DNA of 5,854 nt. Source: an uncultured Fidelibacterota bacterium. GTDB lineage: Bacteria > Marinisomatota > Marinisomatia > SCGC-AAA003-L08 > GCA-002707645. The notes below the pieces were generated by a model. That model did no database searches. It was not told the DNA's origin and was given only the letters and a program-made list of their open reading frames with translations. Position 1 is the first letter of the stretch. Every line of letters begins with the position of its first letter. The stretch spans positions 1 through 5,854 of the forward strand of contig CAJWAW010000043.1 in NCBI GenBank assembly GCA_913020255.1. The letters run 5' to 3'. Made by a program: the position numbers and the translations under genes. Below, piece by piece: positions 1-5,854 of this stretch.

Positions 1-65
1 TAAAATATAATAAATTATATATAATATATATTGTAACTAATTATAACAGATAAGGAAAAATAATT
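1..65 (+). promoter_or_regulatory. AT-rich leader with Shine-Dalgarno site of the DUF4442 gene
   Basis: This leader is almost entirely A and T. AAGGA at 52-56 lies 9 bases before the TTG at 66 and is the only convincing Shine-Dalgarno sequence before any gene in the window. An in-frame TAA at 51-53 closes the reading frame upstream, so TTG at 66 is effectively the only usable start. TATAAC at 42-47 could be a -10 element, but no matching -35 is visible. An ATTGTA hexamer at 30-35 recurs in the other two gaps. The upstream gene, if any, lies outside the window. Confidence 0.5.
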
Positions 66-545
66 TTGAGATCTCTATCACAAGTTTTTAAAACAAATCT
101 TTTTATAAAATATTTTGGTTTTTTTAAAGTCCCTTTAATTTTCTATTGCCGTCCAAAAATAATTAATATATCTGATGAGTCTGTAACGTTAAAACTTCCT
201 TTTATAAGAAGAAATAAAAACCATGTTGGTAGTATGTATTTAGGTTCTTTAACTGTAGGTGCAGATTTGACAAGTGGTATATTAGCTTTGGGTGTTATTA
301 ATAATTCAAATGTTAAAATTGCTCCATTGTTTAAAGATTTTCAGGCTAACTTTTTAAAAAGAGCTGAAGGTGATGTTCATTTTGTATGTAATGAAGGTAA
401 AAAAATTAGATCTATGATTCAAGAAACAGCCAAAAGTAAACAAAGAGTAAATAAAACTATTGCTGTAACAGCTTATGTTCCAAAAAAATTAGGAAACGAG
501 CCTGTAGCAGAATTTTCTCTTACATTATCAATTAAAGCTAAATAA
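66..545 (+). CDS. DUF4442 family hotdog-fold protein (thioesterase-like)
   Basis: This 159-residue protein resembles the DUF4442 family, which has the hotdog fold of PaaI-type acyl-CoA thioesterases. The recognisable core is the N52-H53-V54-G55-S56-M57 stretch followed by a Gly/Ala-rich helix (about 58-75), where hotdog enzymes carry their active-site helix. After it come FxxNFLKRAEGDVHF (about 94-108) and a closing strand near the C-terminus (EFSLTLSIKAK). There is no signal peptide; the N-terminal hydrophobic patch (about 12-27) belongs to the domain, so the protein should be cytoplasmic. Length is normal for the family. The start is TTG, forced by an upstream in-frame stop and supported by AAGGA 9 bases away. 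The substrate is unknown and activity in this family is mostly uncharacterised. It is 58 bases from the next gene, which is secreted and apparently unrelated. Confidence 0.8.
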   Translation: MRSLSQVFKTNLFIKYFGFFKVPLIFYCRPKIINISDESVTLKLPFIRRNKNHVGSMYLGSLTVGADLTSGILALGVINNSNVKIAPLFKDFQANFLKRAEGDVHFVCNEGKKIRSMIQETAKSKQRVNKTIAVTAYVPKKLGNEPVAEFSLTLSIKAK

Positions 546-554
546 TTGTTTCAT

Positions 555-576
555 ATTGTATCTTTGGTACATTGTA
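555..576 (+). repeat. Paired ATTGTA hexamers in the gap before the cytochrome gene
   Basis: ATTGTA occurs at 555-560 and again at 571-576 in the 58-base gap between the DUF4442 and cytochrome genes. The same hexamer occurs at 30-35 and, as a pair, at 4356-4361 and 4379-4384, so all three gene-upstream stretches carry it. The second copy runs into TATAAA (575-580), which could be a -10 element, but no -35 at proper spacing is visible. No terminator hairpin for the first gene is seen apart from a 5-bp AT-only stem at 584-596. A regulatory role is a guess. Confidence 0.25.
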
Positions 577-603
577 TAAAACTAATTTGTTAAATTCTTA
601 ATT

Positions 604-2391
604 GTGTTAAAATTAATTAAGATATATATTATTTGCTTGTTGTTATCCTCTTTTATTTTTTCTGAATGTATGTCATTTGATCATGGAGATATTAATAATG
701 ATAATCAGTTAAATATTATTGATGTTATTTCTTATATTGATATAATTTTAAATGATAATAATATAATTGATCAGGCAGATTTAAATAATGATAATAATGT
801 AAATATTTTTGATGTAGTTATTTTAATAGAAAAAATATTAAACCCTCTCATTATGGATGTAGAAATAAATTCTATTGATTTTAATTTTGATGAGCTTTTG
901 ATCAAATGGAATAAAACTTCAAATTACGGATTTTACAGCTACACTATATATTACTCTAATTTTATTGATGATACAGTTCAAATATTATCAACAAAATACG
1001 ATCAAAATGACACGTCTCTTATTGTGAAAAATATTATTTTAAATGAGCAAAATTTTTTTTCAGTAAGTTTAAAGGATATAACTGGGTGCGAACTAATATC
1101 TTTAGAGAAGATTTATGAATTGCCATACAAAACTTATGAATTAGATGATTTTGGTGATGCAATTATTTCTGAGTTTAGTCCTGATAATTTTAAGCCTTCT
1201 ATTGAATGCTTAGCTTGTCATGAAGAGCATTATAATGAATGGTTTTCATCAATGCATTCGTACACATCAAGAAGTCCATTATTTTTTTCATATAAGAATG
1301 AAACAATTGATAAGCATCCACAGGTAGGAGAAAAATTTTGTATGCAATGTCATAATCCAGTATCTTATTTATCAAATATTGATACTTCAGAATATATGAA
1401 TGTTGAAGAATTTCAAGATAGTAATCTACCTCAAGTTGTAAAGGATGGTATAGGATGTGATGTTTGCCATACTATAACTGGATTAAGCAGTACAGTTTTT
1501 ACTCAAGAAAATTTAGCTGCTAATGCTGAATATAAAATGTACCCATTAGGTAATATAAAATTCGGTTCAATTCAAAATCCTGAACCAAATGAATTTCATG
1601 CTTCATATTATTTGCCAACATATTCTTCATCTCAGATGTGCTTGCCTTGCCATGATTTAGTGATAAAAGGAAAAGAAGCAGAAATAACTTTTACTGAATG
1701 GGCCAGAATACCTGGTTTTTCAATGTTCGATGGCGTTTCTTGTCAAGATTGCCATATGCCTGTAAAAGAAAATGGTTATCATAGTCATAAATTTGTTGGT
1801 GTAGATATAGATTTATCTATTCCATTAGTTGAAAATGATTTAAAAAATGATGTGCAGGAATTATTAGAAACATCCGCTTCTTTAAGTTTCTTGTATCAAG
1901 GCCAGAGCATATCAGATATGATTTCTTCAGGATCAATGCTATCAGTTCCTGTAACAGTAACAAGTAATACAGCTCATAGTTTGCCTTCAGGTACTTCTTT
2001 TAATAGACAAGTATGGTTAGAAATTATTATATCAAATGAAAATAACATAATTTATGAATCAGGGAAAGTTTTTAATCATGAAGAGTTAGACTATGATGAT
2101 TCTGATTTATTATTATTTAGAAGTATTATAAAAGATGATGAAGGAAATATATCTAATAATGTTACAGATATTGGTGAAATTGATAATTATTCATTGTTAG
2201 CCTATAGTTCTAGAGAAAAAGTATATGAAATTGAGATCCCAAATAATATAATTGGAACGGTTGATGTTTCAGTAAGGTTATTATTTAGGCCATTTGCACC
2301 AAGTTTTATTTTAGAGCATCATCCTGAATTTTTAAATAATTTGCCAATATATGAAATAGACTCAATTAATAAACAGATTTTAATTCAATGA
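604..2391 (+). CDS. Secreted dockerin-FN3-pentahaem cytochrome c (c554-like)
   Basis: This 595-residue protein begins with a signal peptide (about 1-20, hydrophobic from I6 to F19). Residues 28-80 form a dockerin type I pair with Ca ligands D29/N31/D33/D40 and D59/N61/D63/D70. Residues about 84-175 look like an FN3 domain (W102, then YSYTIYYS). Five CxxCH haem c sites follow: CLACH 202-206, CMQCH 246-250, CDVCH 285-289, CLPCH 346-350 and CQDCH 380-384. The first sits in the cytochrome c554-type pattern CxxCHxxxYxxWxxSxH, with H218 a likely distal ligand; H238, H332, H393 and H395 are other candidates. A beta domain (about 410-595) carries the HSLPSG..xxRQVWLEI signature (458-474) common behind multihaem cytochromes. 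No CxxCK is present, so it is not NrfA-like. The role is probably electron transfer outside the cytoplasm; the partner is unknown. The GTG start is forced by an in-frame stop at 583-585, and no Shine-Dalgarno site is visible. The last codons overlap the next gene. Confidence 0.85.
   Translation: MLKLIKIYIICLLLSSFIFSECMSFDHGDINNDNQLNIIDVISYIDIILNDNNIIDQADLNNDNNVNIFDVVILIEKILNPLIMDVEINSIDFNFDELLIKWNKTSNYGFYSYTIYYSNFIDDTVQILSTKYDQNDTSLIVKNIILNEQNFFSVSLKDITGCELISLEKIYELPYKTYELDDFGDAIISEFSPDNFKPSIECLACHEEHYNEWFSSMHSYTSRSPLFFSYKNETIDKHPQVGEKFCMQCHNPVSYLSNIDTSEYMNVEEFQDSNLPQVVKDGIGCDVCHTITGLSSTVFTQENLAANAEYKMYPLGNIKFGSIQNPEPNEFHASYYLPTYSSSQMCLPCHDLVIKGKEAEITFTEWARIPGFSMFDGVSCQDCHMPVKENGYHSHKFVGVDIDLSIPLVENDLKNDVQELLETSASLSFLYQGQSISDMISSGSMLSVPVTVTSNTAHSLPSGTSFNRQVWLEIIISNENNIIYESGKVFNHEELDYDDSDLLLFRSIIKDDEGNISNNVTDIGEIDNYSLLAYSSREKVYEIEIPNNIIGTVDVSVRLLFRPFAPSFILEHHPEFLNNLPIYEIDSINKQILIQ
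1207..1755 (+). other. Pentahaem c-binding region of the cytochrome
   Basis: The five CxxCH codons blocks are at 1207-1221, 1339-1353, 1456-1470, 1639-1653 and 1741-1755. Spacing between them is about 40, 39, 61 and 34 residues. The 61-residue gap contains H332 within NEFHASYY, a plausible distal ligand for a neighbouring haem. The final site reads CQDCHMP, followed by YHSHKF, a common ending in c554-like cytochromes. All five motifs are canonical with no broken haem site. Confidence 0.9.
2388..2391 (+). promoter_or_regulatory. ATGA stop/start overlap between cytochrome and propeller genes
   Basis: The cytochrome stop TGA (2389-2391) overlaps the ATG (2388-2390) of the propeller gene. No Shine-Dalgarno site is visible in the preceding codons, so the downstream gene is probably translated by reinitiation or coupling. 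This means the two proteins are made from one mRNA, which supports a shared function. Confidence 0.8.
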
Positions 2392-4334
2392 TTAAACTAA
2401 AAAATATATCATTTATATTATTCATTAGTCTTGCTTTACCATTTGTTGAATTATTAATTAATCCTTCTTTTGGTACAGTTCTAGATGGAGATTTGACTTA
2501 TGAAAACCCTTTTCTAGGTGGTTTCAATAAGCCTAAAATTCAATGGCTAGATTGGAATAATGATAATATAGATGATTTATTTTTATTAGATGAAGATGGT
2601 CACATTAAATATTATATTGCAAATCAAAATTGTAATAGAAATGATTGTTTCACACTGGAATCAACAAGCTTTTATAATTTTTCAAACATTTTATGGTTTT
2701 ATATTGATGATTTTGATAATGATGGATTCTATGAAATCATTACTTCCAATAAAGAGAACACAAACTTAGTATCATATTATAATTTTGTTGATGATTTATT
2801 TGTTTATGAGGGTAATATTATTGATAATGAAGGAACAGAGATTTCTATTGATCCAACGATGGTTCCATGCTTTGCTGATATTGATAATGATAATGATTTA
2901 GATTTATTTTCTGGAAATGTTATAGGAACAGTAAATTTTTTTAAGAACCAAGGTATAGATAATAATCTCCCAGTATTTAATTTAGAAACAAATTATTGGC
3001 AAGAAATTTATATCGTTGGTTCTTCTTTAAATCAGAGGCATGGGGCAAGTGCTATAAATTTCAATGATTTAGATGATGATGGAGATTTAGATCTTTCTTG
3101 GGGAGATTATTTTCAACAAAGTTTATATATTATCTGGAATATTGGAACCTCTGAAAATCCTTTAATGGATAATAAAAATATTTTAAATCAATTCCCATTA
3201 AATGATCCAATATTAACATCAGGTTTAAATATGCCAAGTTTTACTGATATTGATTTAGATGGTGATAAGGATTTATTTGTTACAACTTTATCTGGAGCTT
3301 TTGGGTATCAGCTTATAAACAATTTCACCTATTATGAAAATCAAAATAATGAATATATAAAGCAATCTTCTAACTTTATTTCAACTATAGATATTTTATC
3401 TGATGTCAACCCAACATTTGTAGATATTGATAATGATAATGATTTAGATTTATTTATTGGAACTGACTTTGATCCTTCTTCTTTTCCATGGGTAGGAAAA
3501 ATAAACTATTATGAAAATATAGGACAAGATGCAAATGGTGAAATACTTTTAGTAAAAGCAACTAGTGATTTTTTAAATAATGCGCAATTCACTGAGAATA
3601 ATTTATATCCAGATTTTGTTGATATCGATAATGATGATGACTATGATTTATTTGTAGGTGATTTTAATGGCCTTGTACATTATTTTAATAATGTAGGTGA
3701 TGTGAATAATCCAAATATGAAATATATAGGTTCAATAGGTGATATAGATCTTTCTGGCTATTCCACCCCTGAATTTATAGATATTGATGATGATGGAGAT
3801 TATGATTTGTTCATTGGAAATGCATCTGGAACTATTTTGCATTATGAGAATATCGGTGATAAATATAATTTTGATTTTGTGTTGAAAAATAATAATTATG
3901 AAAATATAAACGTTAACTTTAGATCTTCTATTTTATTTCTAAATATTAATTGCAGATTAGACTTTATAGTTTCCAATGGATTCGGTGATATTCTTTATTA
4001 TAAGGATAATGATGGTAAATATATTCTTAGTAATGATTTAATTTATCCATTTTTAGGTTTAAATCTTTCATTAGATTTTTATAAAAATAATAATTATCAA
4101 GGTATTATATCGGGTAATGGAGCAGGTGGATTATATTTTACTGACTTTTTAGGTGAAAATTTGATAGGTGATTTGAATTCAGACCAAATTATTAATGTAG
4201 TAGATATAGTTTCCTTAGTTCAAAATATATTGGATGAGAGTGAATATATATGCTCTTATGATCTAAATCAAGATACAATAATAAATGTTGTTGATATTAT
4301 TGCATTGGTTGGTATAATACTAAGTTCAAATTAG
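2388..4334 (+). CDS. Secreted VCBS/FG-GAP propeller protein with C-terminal dockerin
   Basis: This 648-residue protein starts with a hydrophobic signal segment (about 8-26). It continues with a series of FG-GAP/VCBS units of the form FxDIDxDxDxDLFxGxxxGxxxYYxNxG. Ca-loop motifs start near D55 (degenerate), D108, D164, D227, D287, D346, D412 and D465. Two further units, near 511-540 (LNINCRLD) and 565-590, keep the fold pattern but have lost most Asp ligands. Such repeats build integrin-alpha-like beta propellers, usually extracellular binding or adhesion scaffolds. A dockerin pair ends the protein (D595/N597/D599/D606 and D625/N627/D629/D636). C82 and C87 could form a disulphide. No catalytic motif and no type IX secretion C-terminal domain is visible. 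It overlaps the cytochrome gene by 4 bases and is probably co-translated, so it may be a surface partner of the cytochrome (inference). The ligand is unknown. Confidence 0.85.
   Translation: MIKLKNISFILFISLALPFVELLINPSFGTVLDGDLTYENPFLGGFNKPKIQWLDWNNDNIDDLFLLDEDGHIKYYIANQNCNRNDCFTLESTSFYNFSNILWFYIDDFDNDGFYEIITSNKENTNLVSYYNFVDDLFVYEGNIIDNEGTEISIDPTMVPCFADIDNDNDLDLFSGNVIGTVNFFKNQGIDNNLPVFNLETNYWQEIYIVGSSLNQRHGASAINFNDLDDDGDLDLSWGDYFQQSLYIIWNIGTSENPLMDNKNILNQFPLNDPILTSGLNMPSFTDIDLDGDKDLFVTTLSGAFGYQLINNFTYYENQNNEYIKQSSNFISTIDILSDVNPTFVDIDNDNDLDLFIGTDFDPSSFPWVGKINYYENIGQDANGEILLVKATSDFLNNAQFTENNLYPDFVDIDNDDDYDLFVGDFNGLVHYFNNVGDVNNPNMKYIGSIGDIDLSGYSTPEFIDIDDDGDYDLFIGNASGTILHYENIGDKYNFDFVLKNNNYENINVNFRSSILFLNINCRLDFIVSNGFGDILYYKDNDGKYILSNDLIYPFLGLNLSLDFYKNNNYQGIISGNGAGGLYFTDFLGENLIGDLNSDQIINVVDIVSLVQNILDESEYICSYDLNQDTIINVVDIIALVGIILSSN
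2877..3455 (+). repeat. 33-base exact direct repeat inside the propeller gene
   Basis: Bases 2877-2909 and 3423-3455 are identical over 33 bases, each encoding DIDNDNDLDLF of two different propeller units. Other units encode similar residues with different bases, such as TGATTTAGATGGTGATAAGG in the D287 unit. The identity suggests recent duplication or gene conversion between blades, although strong codon bias towards GAT, AAT and TTA makes part of it expected. Confidence 0.7.
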
Positions 4335-4355
4335 GAAGATTTTTATCTGTAACAT

Positions 4356-4387
4356 ATTGTAAATGTGATATATATCTCATTGTAAAT
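4356..4387 (+). repeat. ATTGTAAAT direct repeats flanking an imperfect palindrome
   Basis: ATTGTAAAT occurs at 4356-4364 and 4379-4387, 23 bases apart start to start. Between and partly overlapping them lies the imperfect palindrome ATGTGATATATATCTCAT (4363-4380), whose 10-base core GATATATATC (4367-4376) is perfect. Two direct repeats about two helical turns apart around a palindrome could be an operator for the peptidase gene or an RNA hairpin after the propeller gene. AT richness makes chance occurrence real. Confidence 0.35.
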
Positions 4388-4395
4388 AATTGTTT

Positions 4396-4426
4396 TATTA
4401 TTAACTTAATAATAGTTGTATTTTTT
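4396..4426 (+). terminator. Weak AT-only hairpin with T-run after the propeller gene
   Basis: TATTATTA (4396-4403) pairs with TAATAATA (4407-4414) around a 3-base loop, and six T residues follow at 4421-4426. The 8-bp stem has no G-C pair and the T-run starts 6 bases after it, so it is a poor intrinsic terminator at best. Its place between the coupled pair and the peptidase gene is where a terminator would be expected. Confidence 0.3.
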
Positions 4427-4449
4427 GATTTAATAATTGGATTTATTAC

Positions 4450-5854
4450 ATGAGACTTAATTTTAAATATATTTTCTTGATTTTATTGTCATTTGTTTGG
4501 TTAGAAGACAGCATTTTTAAAACTTATGACGTCCATAATTCTTCAAATAAAACATTTTATAATAAAGCCGGAGATTCTAGAGTTAATCTAATCAATTCGG
4601 ACATTAACGTTACAAAACTTAAATTTGAATTAAATGGATATTCTTTTGAAGAGGTAGAGAATGATTTTTATAAAGTAAATATAGATAAAGGTAGTCCAAT
4701 CTTAATTAAAGGATCTCCAAATCTTCCTAAATTAAACACATCAATTATTATTCCTGATAATAAGCAAATGAGTATATATATTCGTGATTCAAAATATATT
4801 GAAATAGATGATATTAATATAATTCCTTCTAAAGGTAATTTTTCTAGAGATATTGATCCCAGTACAGTGCCTTATGAATTTAGTGAAGTTTATGAACAAG
4901 ATTCTTTTTATCCTCAAAAAATAGCGCAATTAGGAGAACCATATATTTTAAGAGGACTTAGAGGACAGGGGATTATTGTAAATCCTATTCAGTATAATCC
5001 AGTTTCAAAAACGCTTAGAATTTATACTAGTATAGAAGTTGTTATCAGAGAATCTAAATATGAAAAAATAAAAAATATCAAAAATTCTATTATAAGAGAA
5101 AAAAATATTATAAATGTAAGCAATGAGTTTCAAAATATTCATAAAAATTTATTTATTAATTTTCAAAATGATACAAGATTTGAATACTTATCAGATCAAG
5201 GTAATATGCTTATTATATGTTATGACGATTTTATAGATCAAATGGAACCATTTGTTCAATGGAAAAATAAAAAGGGAATCTATACGGAGATAATCCCTGT
5301 AAGTAGTATAGGTAATAGTGTGACTCAAATTCAATCTTATATTAATAATTATTATTATGAAAAAGGTTTGACATATCTTTTGCTTGTTGGTGATTCTAAT
5401 CAAATTCCAACTCATTTAGTTTCAGGTTCAGGCTCAGATCCGTCTTATGGTTTTATTGAAGGTGATGACTCTTATTCTGAAATTATTGTTGGAAGATTTT
5501 CAGCTAATAATCCATTTCAAGTAGAAACGCAAGTTAGAAGGACGCTTGAATATGAAATGAATCCAGTAGAAATAAATCATTTTAATAAAGCTTTGGGCAT
5601 AGCTTCAACTCAGGGACCGGGTTACGGTGGTTTGAGTGACGATCAATTTAATGAGTTACTATGGAATGACTTTTTAAATGATTTCACATATGAAAATTAT
5701 GAAGGAATTTATGATTCGAATGGTAGTGTGTCAATGGGAGTTGATGCAATTAATGATGGTATTGGTCTTATTAATTATACAGGTCATGCTGGACCTAATG
5801 GTTGGGGTAATGGAGCAGCTTTATCAAGCACGGATGTTAATAATTTAATTAATA
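4450..5854 (+). CDS. Gingipain-like C25 cysteine peptidase, partial (C-terminus beyond window)
   Basis: The visible 468 codons are open to the right edge with no stop. ATG at 4450 is the only in-frame ATG after a TGA at 4426-4428; GGA at 4439-4441 is a weak ribosome site. Residues 1-18 form a short signal peptide. A C25 propeptide spans about 45-200, with KGSPNLPK at 87-94 and the TLRIYTSIEVVI strand at its end. The peptidase domain starts near 244. Segments match recalled gingipain RgpB text closely: WKNKKGIYTEI, GLTYLLLVGDSNQIP, EGDDSYSEIIVGRF (337-350) and NYTGHA with the catalytic His446. The catalytic Cys should lie about 33 residues further on, beyond the window. Secreted cysteine endopeptidase is the likely role. 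With only about 200 residues of propeptide it looks like a gingipain rather than the type IX sortase PorU, which has a longer N-terminus, but that cannot be settled here. Confidence 0.88.
   Translation, partial: MRLNFKYIFLILLSFVWLEDSIFKTYDVHNSSNKTFYNKAGDSRVNLINSDINVTKLKFELNGYSFEEVENDFYKVNIDKGSPILIKGSPNLPKLNTSIIIPDNKQMSIYIRDSKYIEIDDINIIPSKGNFSRDIDPSTVPYEFSEVYEQDSFYPQKIAQLGEPYILRGLRGQGIIVNPIQYNPVSKTLRIYTSIEVVIRESKYEKIKNIKNSIIREKNIINVSNEFQNIHKNLFINFQNDTRFEYLSDQGNMLIICYDDFIDQMEPFVQWKNKKGIYTEIIPVSSIGNSVTQIQSYINNYYYEKGLTYLLLVGDSNQIPTHLVSGSGSDPSYGFIEGDDSYSEIIVGRFSANNPFQVETQVRRTLEYEMNPVEINHFNKALGIASTQGPGYGGLSDDQFNELLWNDFLNDFTYENYEGIYDSNGSVSMGVDAINDGIGLINYTGHAGPNGWGNGAALSSTDVNNLIN

Noticed and set aside
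559..566. TATCTTTG, a match to the Bacteroidota -7 promoter element TAnnTTTG
   Set aside because: No -33 TTTG lies at the right distance upstream and the short AT-rich motif is expected by chance, so it was not called as a promoter.
584..596. AATTT/AAATT hairpin as terminator of the DUF4442 gene
   Set aside because: The stem is only 5 bp, all A-T, and lacks a following T-run, so it is not supportable.
667..669. Cys22 after the signal peptide as a lipoprotein anchor
   Set aside because: The preceding residues (IFSE) do not form a lipobox, with Glu at -1, so lipidation is unlikely.
604..2391. Nitrite reductase NrfA or hydroxylamine oxidoreductase for the multihaem protein
   Set aside because: No CxxCK active-site haem motif is present and only five CxxCH sites occur, where hydroxylamine oxidoreductase has eight; a c554-like electron carrier fits better.
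5191..5415. A 74-codon open frame on the minus strand
   Set aside because: It lies wholly inside the peptidase domain on the other strand, has no recognisable motif and is explained as a low-complexity AT-rich shadow of that gene.
4450..5854. Type IX secretion sortase PorU for the C25 peptidase
   Set aside because: PorU has a much longer region before its C25 domain, while here the domain starts near residue 244, as in secreted gingipains. It is not excluded, since the C-terminus is missing.

Overview
The window is strongly AT-rich and all coding is on the plus strand. It holds three complete genes and one gene cut by the right edge. The secreted proteins have N-terminal signal peptides and dockerin-type Ca-binding repeats of the form GDxNxDxxxNxxDI. 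One is a DxDxDG-rich propeller, and the cut gene is a gingipain-type C25 peptidase. This combination is typical of marine Fidelibacterota (Marinimicrobia/SAR406) and some relatives of Bacteroidota. The lineage is an inference from protein style, since no marker gene is present.

Layout: positions 1-65 are AT-rich leader with an AAGGA ribosome site. Positions 66-545 encode a cytoplasmic DUF4442 hotdog-fold protein starting at TTG. After a 58-base gap, 604-2391 (GTG start) encodes a secreted protein with a dockerin pair directly behind the signal peptide, an FN3-like domain, five CxxCH haem sites and a C-terminal beta domain. Its stop overlaps the start of 2388-4334 (ATGA), which encodes a secreted VCBS/FG-GAP propeller ending in a second dockerin pair. 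A 115-base gap holds paired direct repeats, an imperfect palindrome and a weak AT-only hairpin with a T-run. From 4450 to the right edge runs a pre-pro-gingipain-like cysteine peptidase; the window ends just after its catalytic His and before the expected catalytic Cys.

Working together (inference): the cytochrome and propeller look translationally coupled and share dockerin modules, so they may form a cell-surface or periplasmic redox assembly held together through Ca-dependent dockerin contacts. The peptidase is a neighbouring secreted protein, probably its own transcription unit, and its link to the pair is unproven. The DUF4442 gene looks functionally unrelated. The most unusual item is the N-terminal dockerin fused to a pentahaem cytochrome, coupled to a dockerin-bearing propeller. 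No RNA gene, CRISPR array or mobile element was seen.
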